DNA of 64,000 bases. Origin: an uncultured Saprospiraceae bacterium (GTDB lineage: Bacteria; Bacteroidota; Bacteroidia; Chitinophagales; Saprospiraceae). Positions 26,087-35,164 of this stretch are shown one piece after another; positions within the stretch are counted from its first letter, which is position 1; each line of letters starts with the position of its first letter. The notes beneath the pieces were generated by a model. It saw nothing but the letters and a program-made list of their open reading frames with translations. It searched no databases and had not been told where the DNA came from. Location: contig CALJOK010000088.1 in NCBI GenBank assembly GCA_937981555.1, forward strand, positions 1 to 64,000, given 5' to 3'. Both the position numbers and the translations under genes were made by a program.

Positions 26087-27157
26087 ATGAAAAAGAATAT
26101 TGTAGTATTAATTTTAGGTTTGATGATTACAAGCTTGGCGTTTAGTCAACGTGGAAAAAAGAAACATCACCAACCAAATCCTGAACTCAAAAAGGAAATG
26201 CAAAGCTATGTTGAAAAAAATGTAGTACCAGTGTTACAAACAGCTCAAGATAAATTTGATGCAGAATTAAGCGCTGATGATTTAGCATTTGTTCAAGCGA
26301 AACGAGCAGAAGTTGCTAAAAAAAGAGCAGAGAAAAAAGCGAATCACGAAGCTCATCGAGCAGAAAGAAAAGCGATGAAAGAAAAAGTCAAAAATATGAC
26401 TGACGAAGAACGGGAAGCTTTTCGAAAAGAAAAAAAGGAAGAACGAAAAGCAAAAAAAGGTGGAGATCACAGAGCAGAACACAAAGCGATGAAAGCAGAA
26501 ATGAAAGAATTCATGGAGCGAAACAAGGCTTTGATTGAAAGTACGATGACGTCGCTAAAACCAAATTATGAGACATGGACGAGTGAGCAAAAAGCAATTT
26601 TTGAAAAACACAGACCAGCTGATGCACCTAAAATGAAAGAAGGAAAACGCAAAGGTAGAGTTGGTTTGTTTGGATTAGAAATGCGTGGAGGTAAGCATCA
26701 TAAAAAAGGTAGACATGGAAAACAACGAGGTGATAAAATGAAAGGACAGAAGGGCGAAAAAGCAGCGAAACATAAAGGTAAAAAAGGTGGAAGATTAGCT
26801 GCCCAATTTATTTTATGGGATGGAACTGCTCCGACACCTCCTGCAGAAAGAAGAGAAGACGTTGGTCAAAAACAAATGGCAACGCCAGATGTGAAAATTA
26901 CATTAGGGCAAAATTATCCAAATCCTGCAACTGGAATTACTCGTATCGAAGTGGAAATTCCAGCGGGTGTAAATCAGTTAAATTTGACCGTTACAGATAT
27001 GAATGGGAAAGTGGTGAAACGATTGAATTTGACTAATTTGAATTCAGCTAAAGAGTCCATTGAACTTGATGTGAATGACTTGCCGAATGGACAATATTTT
27101 TATACTGTCGAAGCAGATGGATTTAAGTCGAGTAAGAAAATGACGGTGAATCATTAA
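26087..27157 (+). CDS. Lys/His-rich secreted protein with T9SS type A sorting domain
   Basis: The signal peptide LILGLMITSLAFSQ is followed by a helical, extremely Lys/Glu/Ala/His-rich region (residues about 30-240). That region includes a Spy-like pattern (VLQTAQDKFDAELSADDLAFV) and clusters such as GGKHHKKGRHGKQRGDKMKG. The T9SS domain starts at about residue 275 (KITLGQNYPNPATG) and ends FKSSKKMTVNH. The His clusters could bind metal. With the ECF/CnrX-like genes it closes a likely stress-response operon, as its surface-exposed product. A strong terminator follows. Confidence 0.8.
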   Translation: MKKNIVVLILGLMITSLAFSQRGKKKHHQPNPELKKEMQSYVEKNVVPVLQTAQDKFDAELSADDLAFVQAKRAEVAKKRAEKKANHEAHRAERKAMKEKVKNMTDEEREAFRKEKKEERKAKKGGDHRAEHKAMKAEMKEFMERNKALIESTMTSLKPNYETWTSEQKAIFEKHRPADAPKMKEGKRKGRVGLFGLEMRGGKHHKKGRHGKQRGDKMKGQKGEKAAKHKGKKGGRLAAQFILWDGTAPTPPAERREDVGQKQMATPDVKITLGQNYPNPATGITRIEVEIPAGVNQLNLTVTDMNGKVVKRLNLTNLNSAKESIELDVNDLPNGQYFYTVEADGFKSSKKMTVNH

Positions 27158-27195
27158 TTTGAGAAAAATATTTTTGATCGAGTTTTAAATAAAAA

Positions 27196-27232
27196 AGTGA
27201 ATAAGGATTTATCTCCTTATTCACTTTCTTTT
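27196..27232. terminator. Bidirectional terminator
   Basis: AGTGAATAAGGA (27196-27207) pairs perfectly with TCCTTATTCACT (27214-27225), with a T-rich tail to the right and A-rich DNA to the left. It separates two convergent units. Confidence 0.85.
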
Positions 27233-27242
27233 TCTAAAATAA

Positions 27243-30200
27243 CTATCCATTTATTTGTGCAATAATCGTAGGATCTTGAATTTTAAAATCCTCTGCCAGT
27301 AATTTCATTTTAGAAATGATCTCCGCAGACTTCGGATCATCATCAATAAATGGTAAAAACATTCGTCCTCGATGTTGACTATGAACTGGAATGATGGATA
27401 ATTGAAGTCCACCTTTTTTGACAATCCCACTTCCTAAATGAATACTATAATCCGCCAATTTTCCTTTGACAATAATATGTCGTTCTTTAACTTTTACATT
27501 TTCCAACTTAAATAATCTCGCAGATTCTTTTGCTAAGACCGCTCGCATTTCCATGGTAGAATGACTTGCCTCTGGATCCACGCCACCTACATGCGCAACG
27601 CTCACGACCAAGTCCACATCTCTCATTACTTCGCTAAAAACGATAGGGTCTATGTCGGCGAGGTAAATTGGTTTGTTTTCTTTTCGATCATAAAATTGCA
27701 CTTGTTCCAAAGTTGGTGCTTCCACATCAGCTGGCGAAAACCAATCTGCCATAGCGTACATCGTAGCGATAATATTTTTTTTATGATGCACTTTTTGAAG
27801 GCCTTCTTCATATTGAACTGTCCACCCTCTGGTGCGTAATAAAGCAGCAGCTTTCATTGGTTGAATTTGATGGCCAGCATATCGATTGGACTCGGTGCCT
27901 TTCTCTTTTTCATTTTTGGTCACTAAATATAACTCTCTAAAAATCTGTTTAAATGGTTGAACGATCTTATTTTCGAAAGCATATTTTTGGCAAATATCCC
28001 AAGTCGTACTTTGATATAAATGCGAAGGATGCGCAATCACGAATCGGTCAGTTGAAGTGGATTTTTTGGTTTTTCCATCCAAGTGTATGAGTTGATTTTC
28101 TTTCCAAAAGCCAACGGTGTTTTTTGTTTTATTAAATAAAACTAATTTGGAAAGCATTGCTTTGACCACAGGATGTTCCATGATATTATTTATCTCATCA
28201 GCTGTAAATTCATCTTCTCGCAACATGGCATTTTCAAGAGAAACTCTAGTCCTTTTATATTGAGAACGGAGATAAGTTTTACTTTTTTGTAAATCTAAAA
28301 CGGCTTTATTCTTTTTAAATTTAGTAGGAATTGACTTTTGATATTTGCCATCTTTTTCGATAGTGATGTGCGCGCTTCCTTGGTCGTCCACAATTAATTG
28401 TAACACTAAATTATCAATTTCGACTCTTGATTTTTCCATGACTTTTTGAGTCGCTTTTCCTTCCATCACCCAATTAAATCGAATGCTGTCATCGTAACCC
28501 GCATTCCTAGCAAGGTTATCCATTCCAATTTTAACTGCACCTTTTTCGCTTTGTTGCCGCTGTGCACCAAACTGTTTACTTTCTTTTAAAAATGCTTGTA
28601 GCAAATTATATCGACTCAAAAGATCTTTTGCAGGATTCGTTTTACTCAAAGGAATGAGTCCTAGTCCACGCACATAATCTTTATCTCTTTTGTCTTTTAT
28701 TTTGACGAGTGTTTCTCGTATTTTAATTTCTCCAAGCATGATGCTAGAGTAGAGTTTAACTAGTCGATGACCGTTGGCATAAGAAATATATTTGGCAGCA
28801 TCGTGCAATAATTTCCAATTCTGTTTGCCTGTACTTTGATACACGTCATTGAACCATTCTATGTCAATTGCACCATCTTGAAATTCCATTTTTTCGATGT
28901 TGGAATATCGTGAAATAAAAGTTTCTTTTTCGGCAGTCATATAATCTGAACCATGTGCATGAAACCACCAAACTGCATCTTCTAATTTTTTTACTTTGAT
29001 AAAATCTCCAATCCAACTCGCCCATTGAGGCGCATAAAGTGCAACCTCAATCCATCTCTTTTTTGTGATTTTTGTGCCTTTGGCCTGTGCTGAAAAATCG
29101 GAATAAGTTTCCTCTTCCAACGGAAAACATTTTTTTATCAAACTACTAAAACTCATTCTCTTAGATTCATTGACTGACCAATAATATCCACGAGTCAAAT
29201 TTTCCTTGCCCAACCTTTCTAATAAATTAACCAAATAATGAATGCCTTTGATGGATTTTAAATTACCCAAATATTTACTTGCATCGGTAGGGATATCCCC
29301 TCTTTCCATTTCGAGAGAAAGTAAGTTTGTTTTGAGCAGTTGAAATAATTTGGGGAGCTCAGGAGCAATTTTAACTTTTTTAGTATGAAAAGTATACACG
29401 CCCTCAATCGTTTGCATGATGTGAGGATTTAATAAATATTGATATTGCAAATCATTTTTAGAAAGGACTTTTTCCTCAAATAAATTTAAAGTCCAAGAAG
29501 CATCTGGTGCATAGGCACTTGGTGCTTTTAGATTTTTTATAGCGACTTCTTCCAAACTAACTTGAGCAGGTAAGATAGGATGTAAAGTTCGACATGTGAA
29601 TAAATACATTTTAATATCCCAATGTCTCAAGAGTAAATTCGTGTCGAGGTCTTGGCGGTTGTTCATGTTGCTCAAGACACTCGAATGAAGTGCCATATTT
29701 TCAATCAGGTTAAACCAGAGGATGGGTTGATTATCCCAAGTCTCCCTCTTTTCGTTAGGTATGATTTCTTTAGGGATTTTCACTATCATATCTTCCATCA
29801 CGTCCAATCGGAATTTCAATATTTGCTCGTAATCGGCATAAGCATTGAAAAAGAAATTTAGAATAGTTTCTACTTTGCTGTTAATAGAATTCCATCCTCC
29901 CCAATCGTCCAATTTAAGATTGTTTAAAACAGGAACATATTGTTCATGAAAACTTCTAATTGACTTGGTGTTCGTGATGACTCGTGAATAGTTATTGCTA
30001 TTATGAATAGCCGCCAACATTTCATAGTCATTCAATTTGGCGGATTGATACCAATCTTTCCAAAGCTTTGCCAATGGTAAAAACTCCAATTGTTCCAAAG
30101 GTGTTTTTTGATGAGCCTCATAATGAGTAAGGTTAATTGCATTGCCAAGTAAGATTGAATTTTTACTGTCATTATGTCCTAAAACCTCATATTCAAAATC

Positions 30201-32276
30201 TTTATTTTCCTGAATCAAATCAATTAATTGATTGACCGTTTTTGTTATTTTTTTTAAGTTAAAAAGTTTTGGAAATAAAAAATTGCTCGGCAGTTCATCA
30301 GTTGATTTACCTTTGACTAATGTTTTAATTTTAGCTGCGATTGATTTTTTAGATTTGAATTTTTCAGTAGGGATCATCAATGGCCTGAGTTCTTGATAAT
30401 TGATAATTCCAAATCCATTTTCAAAAGAAAACTTCGTACTTCCTATTTCAAATTTTTCGAGAAAAATATTTTCATTTTTAGAAAATTTCTTTCGCTCTTT
30501 GTAAGTCACTACCTCGCTATCTACGAAAGAAGCTAAACGATTTTCATCTTTTAGAATAGTCAAGATTTCTAATCCAGCCAATCGTTGATCGACCTTTTTT
30601 GAAACCAATAAACTAGCAACCGTAGCGGAGATATTTTTATCTTCTTGTTTTAAAATTAGTTTGATTAAACTTTCTCGAAGGTCTTTATTTTTTCGAGCCA
30701 ACATAGTTTCAATAAATTCAAAATCCTCCTTTATCAAATCCACATACTCCAATAAAATCAAACCATTTTGGACAATCCCAATACTTCGATCTTGAATGAC
30801 CAGATAAAGTGTTGGCCTTTTCCACGGCTCTTTTTTAAAATCAATATTAGGTAAATTAGGTTTAGTTTGTCGAGAATATTGATGTTGAAAATAATTGGGG
30901 AAAATTTTGTTGATTAAATTCCAACGTTGGTCAGCAGGCACATCGCTGAGTTTTTCTGCCAAGGTTTCGATTTGTTTTCTATCAGCATGATCGATCATGA
31001 TTTGATAGAAAAAATCAGGTTGGATGTGGTACGATGTCCACGCAAATATTTTTCCTCCAAATCGTTTTCCATCTCTAGGAAGAGAGTCGCCATATCTTTT
31101 TAAACCATCAAAAATGAACTCGTTGATTTTCATGTTTTTGGGTCTAACTTGAAGTGCCCAAAAATCACATTCAATGTCTTTTCCTAATCCTGATTCCAAC
31201 CATTTGGTTATTCGATTATTGCTCCGTTCCGTTTGCCCCATAAACATCAAGGCAAGAATTTTCTTTTCCTTTACGCCAGTTTCAACAATTGAAGTTGCAT
31301 GAGCATTTGCATCATCTACATCCTTTAATCCCAAAAACCAAAGCGCAACATACACTTCGAGATTGTCTTTACTTTTTAGCGCATTATCGATCAATGATTC
31401 ATTTTCAAAAAAGGAAATCACAAAGTTTAAAACACGTTTGAGCGTACTCGTTTTTGGAGCATCCCAACCAAATCCAAACCATGTATCAATTGCTCTAACG
31501 ACGCTACTAAATCGAATTAAATTTTCACGAAGAATTACTTTGATAAAATGTTCAATTGCTCCAACCGAAGTTTCATCTAGTGCTTCCAGAATCGTTTGTC
31601 GAAGTCCTTCTTGTCGTTGTGCAGCAAGCAATAATTTTTCTACTATTGCCCAATTTTTAGGATCCTCGGAGATGAGTAAACCTTTGATTAAATTTCTAGT
31701 GACACCACCTATCTCATCTTCGCCGTAGAGGATATCTTTTATTTTTTCATGGATGACATTACCTGTTTTTTTGTCAGTAAGTGCCGCTGCAAATAAATAA
31801 CCATTCCCTTGCGAATAATTATAAACGTCATATTCCGCTAATTCTAACATCGTCAAACCTGACCGTCCTTCTTTGTAAATTAATTGTAAGTAGTGAATTT
31901 TATTTTCAATATAAGTATCATTTGGTTTTGCTCGAAATGATCTTCGAACCCAATTCTTTTGATAAGGTAATCGGTTTAGAATTTCCCAAACTGCACTAAT
32001 GAATGCGCTTTGATATTTTCCAAAAAGTAAAACACTTAATTTTTTTCCTTCGGTGGTTGTCCAAGGATTAAATAAAGGATCTTCGCCAAATTGTTTTTTA
32101 AAATCAGGAACAACTTCGGCTGTAGTATAATAATTAGTTATATATTTTTTGTCTAGAGCGGCAATCATTAGTCCTAGCATTGCATACTTTTCACTAAACT
32201 TAGCTAATTGTTTTTTTGTGATTAACGGCGTTTTTTTACTGGCCAAAAAATTCTTGGCTTGTTCTGATGGAATCAT
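27243..32276 (-). CDS. Giant DUF4132/DUF5724-type protein (MolR/YehI-related)
   Basis: 1677 residues with no signal peptide or membrane helix, so cytosolic. The N-terminal 1200 residues look like helical (HEAT-like) repeats. From about 1330 the sequence matches what I know of DUF4132 (FVIAHPSHLYQSTTWDICQ, GHQIQPMKAAALLRTRGWTV, MYAMADWFSPADVEAPTLEQV). The last 137 residues form a well-conserved block (DVDLVVSVAHVGGVDPEASH, SIIPVHSQHRGRMFLPFIDD). Relatives include E. coli YehI/MolR, whose biochemical role is unknown; I see no NTPase or nuclease motif. The small gene 18 bases upstream is transcribed first in the same unit. It is the largest gene in the window. Confidence 0.85.
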   Translation of the reverse strand: MIPSEQAKNFLASKKTPLITKKQLAKFSEKYAMLGLMIAALDKKYITNYYTTAEVVPDFKKQFGEDPLFNPWTTTEGKKLSVLLFGKYQSAFISAVWEILNRLPYQKNWVRRSFRAKPNDTYIENKIHYLQLIYKEGRSGLTMLELAEYDVYNYSQGNGYLFAAALTDKKTGNVIHEKIKDILYGEDEIGGVTRNLIKGLLISEDPKNWAIVEKLLLAAQRQEGLRQTILEALDETSVGAIEHFIKVILRENLIRFSSVVRAIDTWFGFGWDAPKTSTLKRVLNFVISFFENESLIDNALKSKDNLEVYVALWFLGLKDVDDANAHATSIVETGVKEKKILALMFMGQTERSNNRITKWLESGLGKDIECDFWALQVRPKNMKINEFIFDGLKRYGDSLPRDGKRFGGKIFAWTSYHIQPDFFYQIMIDHADRKQIETLAEKLSDVPADQRWNLINKIFPNYFQHQYSRQTKPNLPNIDFKKEPWKRPTLYLVIQDRSIGIVQNGLILLEYVDLIKEDFEFIETMLARKNKDLRESLIKLILKQEDKNISATVASLLVSKKVDQRLAGLEILTILKDENRLASFVDSEVVTYKERKKFSKNENIFLEKFEIGSTKFSFENGFGIINYQELRPLMIPTEKFKSKKSIAAKIKTLVKGKSTDELPSNFLFPKLFNLKKITKTVNQLIDLIQENKDFEYEVLGHNDSKNSILLGNAINLTHYEAHQKTPLEQLEFLPLAKLWKDWYQSAKLNDYEMLAAIHNSNNYSRVITNTKSIRSFHEQYVPVLNNLKLDDWGGWNSINSKVETILNFFFNAYADYEQILKFRLDVMEDMIVKIPKEIIPNEKRETWDNQPILWFNLIENMALHSSVLSNMNNRQDLDTNLLLRHWDIKMYLFTCRTLHPILPAQVSLEEVAIKNLKAPSAYAPDASWTLNLFEEKVLSKNDLQYQYLLNPHIMQTIEGVYTFHTKKVKIAPELPKLFQLLKTNLLSLEMERGDIPTDASKYLGNLKSIKGIHYLVNLLERLGKENLTRGYYWSVNESKRMSFSSLIKKCFPLEEETYSDFSAQAKGTKITKKRWIEVALYAPQWASWIGDFIKVKKLEDAVWWFHAHGSDYMTAEKETFISRYSNIEKMEFQDGAIDIEWFNDVYQSTGKQNWKLLHDAAKYISYANGHRLVKLYSSIMLGEIKIRETLVKIKDKRDKDYVRGLGLIPLSKTNPAKDLLSRYNLLQAFLKESKQFGAQRQQSEKGAVKIGMDNLARNAGYDDSIRFNWVMEGKATQKVMEKSRVEIDNLVLQLIVDDQGSAHITIEKDGKYQKSIPTKFKKNKAVLDLQKSKTYLRSQYKRTRVSLENAMLREDEFTADEINNIMEHPVVKAMLSKLVLFNKTKNTVGFWKENQLIHLDGKTKKSTSTDRFVIAHPSHLYQSTTWDICQKYAFENKIVQPFKQIFRELYLVTKNEKEKGTESNRYAGHQIQPMKAAALLRTRGWTVQYEEGLQKVHHKKNIIATMYAMADWFSPADVEAPTLEQVQFYDRKENKPIYLADIDPIVFSEVMRDVDLVVSVAHVGGVDPEASHSTMEMRAVLAKESARLFKLENVKVKERHIIVKGKLADYSIHLGSGIVKKGGLQLSIIPVHSQHRGRMFLPFIDDDPKSAEIISKMKLLAEDFKIQDPTIIAQING

Positions 32277-32294
32277 ATTTTTTGTTTATTTTTT

Positions 32295-32711
32295 TTACCA
32301 AAAAGTCCCTGTTAGAAAACTTAATCTGAGAAAAGTAATTGGAGCTGCTGCGGATAAATTAATTTTTTGGTCTAAGTTTTTAATTTCCTCGTCCTCTATA
32401 AATACCACAAATAAACCATCTGCAAAACCTTGCAGAACAGTTTCTATGCTTTTTTCTAAATCTGCTTTGTTAGTGTTCTCCGAATCGCCAAAACCTATTT
32501 TTCCAGTTTCGGATTGGTCTTGCATCATAGCAGGAGTGAGGAAAGAAATTAAATTTAGAGTAGTTTTTTGTTTGTTATATTTTTTGACTTCACTTGTTAC
32601 GCAAGCTTGCAGTAAATCTCGTAGTGTGTCAATCTGGTTGGTAACTTCAATCTCGATAATATTGATTTTTCGCTTGCCGAGTTTTTGAAGTTTTAAAGAA
32701 ATGGTTCCCAT
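32295..32711 (-). CDS. Small protein paired with the DUF4132 giant
   Basis: 138 residues without export signals. The N-terminus is beta-strand-like (ISLKLQKLGKRKINIIEIEV), then a helix (IDTLRDLLQACVTSEVKKYNKQ), an acidic middle with many Asn/Asp/Lys, then LQGFADGLFVVFIEDEEIKNLD, and a conserved-looking end ITFLRLSFLTGTFW. I know of no named family. Its stop is 18 bases before the start of the DUF4132 gene, so the two are almost certainly co-transcribed and probably act together. An adaptor or modulator role is only an inference. Confidence 0.75.
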   Translation of the reverse strand: MGTISLKLQKLGKRKINIIEIEVTNQIDTLRDLLQACVTSEVKKYNKQKTTLNLISFLTPAMMQDQSETGKIGFGDSENTNKADLEKSIETVLQGFADGLFVVFIEDEEIKNLDQKINLSAAAPITFLRLSFLTGTFW

Positions 32712-32785
32712 CTTTTTTGGCTTTAAAATTTTAAGGCTCTAAGTTAGGGAAAAAAAATAATGGATTATTAATTTTTAGAATGATT

Positions 32786-32820
32786 TATTCACAAGGTGAC
32801 TCGAAGCCACCTTGTGAATA
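32786..32820. terminator. Hairpin downstream of the DUF4197 gene
   Basis: TATTCACAAGGTG (32786-32798) pairs perfectly with CACCTTGTGAATA (32808-32820), 15 bases after the end of the minus-strand DUF4197 gene. The plus side has a T6 run, but the minus side lacks a strong U-tract. It may act as a terminator or mRNA-stabilising hairpin. Confidence 0.55.
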
Positions 32821-32834
32821 TTTTTTAGTAAAAC

Positions 32835-33527
32835 CTATCCCTTCTTTTTTTTATTTTGGTAATAATCAAAGACTTTTGTCACCACCGCTTTTCCTAATTT
32901 TTTTGGATCTTTTCGGATTTTAGATTCTTCTTTTCCCATCCCTAAAAACAATGCATCAACTGCTCGCTCTGCCATAAAATCAGAAAGTGAACCATCCACT
33001 TTTTTCTTAGCAAAAAGATTATATGCATTTGCTGCCAAAGGCCAAAATTGAGTCACCTCCGTTTTCCCTAATTCAGTTTCGAGTCTTGTACTATATCGTT
33101 TTTTGACGGAGCCATACATTGCTTGGCGAAGTGATTCAGTTGCCGCATTTTCTCCACCGACGACAATTTTTACCGCATCTTTGAATTTTAATTCTTTTAC
33201 GGCATCTTCGATTATTCCTGCACTTTCGTCTGCCATGATTTTAGAAACGATCCCAATTTTTCTATTGGCTTTGTCCATTTCTTTTTCTAATCCTAAAGTT
33301 TTTAAAGTGGCTAGGACAGGTTTTAATTCAGGAGGAACAAATCCATCAACGCCATTTTTATTTAATTTTCGAAGAGTATTAATGGCTCGAAATGCGCTGC
33401 TGTTTAAAACTTCTTTGACTGCAGAAATAGTTTCGAGACTCGTAGGTTCGGTAATGATTTTTTGCAATGAGCTACAGGATGATAAAATTATAGCCAGCGT
33501 AAGAATTGACAGTTGAATTTTTTTCAT
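32835..33527 (-). CDS. DUF4197 lipoprotein (paralog 1)
   Basis: 230 residues with a lipobox (ILSSC, Cys18). The mature sequence has the DUF4197 features: repeated LxxLGLEKEMDKANRKIG and FKDAVKIVVGGENAATESLRQAMYGSVKKRYSTRLE, then VTQFWPLAANAYN and DFMAERAVDALFLGMGKEESKIRKDPKKLG. The family is periplasmic and its function is unknown. A second paralog is at 54580-55284. The FKDAVKIVxG...A(T)xxLR signature is shared by both (FQDAMGILKGDKKAATDYL in the other). The gene lies downstream of the MurG-like glycosyltransferase on the same strand, 62 bases away. Confidence 0.9.
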   Translation of the reverse strand: MKKIQLSILTLAIILSSCSSLQKIITEPTSLETISAVKEVLNSSAFRAINTLRKLNKNGVDGFVPPELKPVLATLKTLGLEKEMDKANRKIGIVSKIMADESAGIIEDAVKELKFKDAVKIVVGGENAATESLRQAMYGSVKKRYSTRLETELGKTEVTQFWPLAANAYNLFAKKKVDGSLSDFMAERAVDALFLGMGKEESKIRKDPKKLGKAVVTKVFDYYQNKKKKG

Positions 33528-33589
33528 GATTAGAATTTAGATTAGAGAATGATTTATAGGTAAGACGTGAGTTCTGAAAAGTGGGTACG

Positions 33590-34678
33590 TTATTTTTTTT
33601 CTAACAATTCAATTACATTTTTTTCGAAAGTGTGTTTTTTGAAGAATGATTTTTCAAAACCAGAGAATGATTCTACTTTTTCCAAAGCATTTTTTAAATC
33701 AAAATCCTTTTGCGTGGCGGTGAAAAATATTTTTTGTTCAAAGAAATGACGAGCTAAGTATTCTTGTTCCGTTTGTCCAGGCGTAGGAATTAGGATCGCT
33801 TTTTTCTCTAAAGAAACTAAATCCATCAAAGTAGTATAGCCTGATCGACTGATCACAATTTCACTTTCTGCAATAGCTTGATTTAATTTTTGGGAAGTTA
33901 AAAAAGAAATGACTTCAATGTTTTTGCTAAAATGAAGATGCTCTACTTTTTCTGTTTGACCTTTGACTACAAGAAATTGAAAAGATAATTCTAAAGCTTG
34001 TTCTAATATTTTTTTTTCTAAAAAAGTACGTTGCGGTTCAGGTCCTGAAAGGATGATAATTGCTTTTCGTTTGATATCACTTTCTATTTTTTCTATTCGA
34101 GAAAGGGAGCCGATATATTTTGTAAGTGTATTAGCGGTAGCGTTATTTAATTTAAATTTTCCATGAGAAAGGTTGCCAGACAAATTTGGTTTTTCCTCAA
34201 AGTCAGGAATCCAACATTCATCAAATCGTTGAATCATTTTTCGATTTAACCAATTTCCGATTTGCCGAAACAATGGAATAGGAATAGGTAAATTGATTTG
34301 ATGGGTCATAAAAACATTATAAGTTTTTTGAGAAAAAACGCCGAATCGATTGTCGGAAATGATAATGTCGATATTTTCTTTTTCTACAATTTTCGATATT
34401 TCTTTTTTCTCATTGGTAATCGCTCGCATCATTTTAGGAAATTGCCAAGCCATGTTCCACATCATATTGGAAGTGCGATAAGTGATGTCGTAGGCAGGAA
34501 GTTGAAAGATGGGAAGTTCTGGAAATTCTTTTTCCAATAAATGAAAAGCACGACCATCCGAAGCCAGAAAAACGGACGCATTTTGTTTTTGCAAAAATCG
34601 AATAATTGGAATACATCGAGTCGCATGACCTAATCCCCAATTTAGAGGAGCAACTAAAACCTTTTTTGGTTCGTTCAA
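33590..34678 (-). CDS. MurG-like glycosyltransferase (GT-B fold)
   Basis: 362 residues with a GT-B layout. The N-terminal Rossmann domain opens KVLVAPLNWGLGHATRCIPII, where GLGHATR is the Gly-rich acceptor loop as in MurG and other GT28-like enzymes. The C-terminal nucleotide-binding half has AIIILSGPEPQRTFLEKK, IEVISFLTSQKLNQAI and the donor-binding SEIVISRSGYTTLMDLVSLEKKAILIPTPGQTEQEYLA (SGYTTLMD resembles the MurG GGxxT/xxE site). It has no membrane segment. Probable role: transfer of a sugar to a lipid or polysaccharide; it is not MurG itself, which lies in the dcw cluster. Its 5' end overlaps the region holding the promoter of the tiny lipoprotein on the other strand. Confidence 0.82.
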   Translation of the reverse strand: MNEPKKVLVAPLNWGLGHATRCIPIIRFLQKQNASVFLASDGRAFHLLEKEFPELPIFQLPAYDITYRTSNMMWNMAWQFPKMMRAITNEKKEISKIVEKENIDIIISDNRFGVFSQKTYNVFMTHQINLPIPIPLFRQIGNWLNRKMIQRFDECWIPDFEEKPNLSGNLSHGKFKLNNATANTLTKYIGSLSRIEKIESDIKRKAIIILSGPEPQRTFLEKKILEQALELSFQFLVVKGQTEKVEHLHFSKNIEVISFLTSQKLNQAIAESEIVISRSGYTTLMDLVSLEKKAILIPTPGQTEQEYLARHFFEQKIFFTATQKDFDLKNALEKVESFSGFEKSFFKKHTFEKNVIELLEKK

Positions 34679-34695
34679 ATTTTAAACTAAATTTG
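34665..34695 (+). promoter_or_regulatory. Promoter of the small lipoprotein (TTTG-N19-TAAATTTG)
   Basis: TTTG at 34665-34668 and TAAATTTG at 34688-34695 have exactly the 19-base spacing of the atpDC promoter. The start of transcription would fall near 34702, about 22 bases before the ATG at 34724. It overlaps the 5' end of the opposite glycosyltransferase gene. Confidence 0.7.
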
Positions 34696-34723
34696 TTTTG
34701 AAAAAATCTTCAAAATTAGAAAT

Positions 34724-34825
34724 ATGAAAAATCGAAAAAATTTAATCTTGTTGTGTTTTTTAGCAATTACTATTTTGACTATTGCTAGTTGCAAAGCAGG
34801 AGATTGTAATTGTCCACAACTTTAA
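34724..34825 (+). CDS. Very small lipoprotein precursor, 33 residues
   Basis: ATG 34724 opens a 33-codon frame with a complete lipoprotein signal: basic start MKNRKN, hydrophobic core LILLCFLAITILTI and lipobox ASC with Cys23. The mature product is only CKAGDCNCPQL, 11 residues with three cysteines. The stop (34823-34825) abuts the end of the convergent DksA/TraR gene without overlap. A full promoter lies just upstream, which strongly supports real expression. Function is unknown; a short Cys-rich lipopeptide of this kind might bind metal or pair with a larger envelope protein. Confidence 0.7.
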   Translation: MKNRKNLILLCFLAITILTIASCKAGDCNCPQL

Positions 34826-35164
34826 TTATCTACGATCTGCACATCTAACACATTTCGTGCTTTCAGGCATGTACATCAAACGAGCAGGTCGTATCGGGTT
34901 TTTGCACATCGAACAAAATCCAAAATTTGCATCGTCTACTTTGGTCAAAGCGAGTTGTAATTTCGATAATTTTGCTTTGGCAGATCGGAGAGCAGCTTCC
35001 GCTACACCTTTATTATTAATAGCATCCATTCGACTTACTCGTCCGAGTGAATTTTCAGGACTGATTGGTTTGGTCGAATCAAGTAAAGGAACAATCGCCG
35101 CTTCGATTTTTACAATCTCTTCATTTATCTTTTTCCTTAAGGCTTTTCTGTCTTCGATTGTCAT
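34826..35164 (-). CDS. DksA/TraR-family zinc-finger protein
   Basis: 112 residues. An N-terminal coiled-coil pair (IEDRKALRKKINEEIVKIEAA, AALRSAKAKLSKLQLALTKVD) is followed by a C4 zinc finger: FCSMCKNPI and KCVRCADRR with the spacing of the DksA/TraR family, and YMPES between them. Such proteins enter the RNA polymerase secondary channel and tune transcription with ppGpp, but the acidic tip DxxDxA of true DksA is not clear here, so the exact activity is unsure. It is transcribed alone; a 477-base gap lies upstream. Confidence 0.9.
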   Translation of the reverse strand: MTIEDRKALRKKINEEIVKIEAAIVPLLDSTKPISPENSLGRVSRMDAINNKGVAEAALRSAKAKLSKLQLALTKVDDANFGFCSMCKNPIRPARLMYMPESTKCVRCADRR

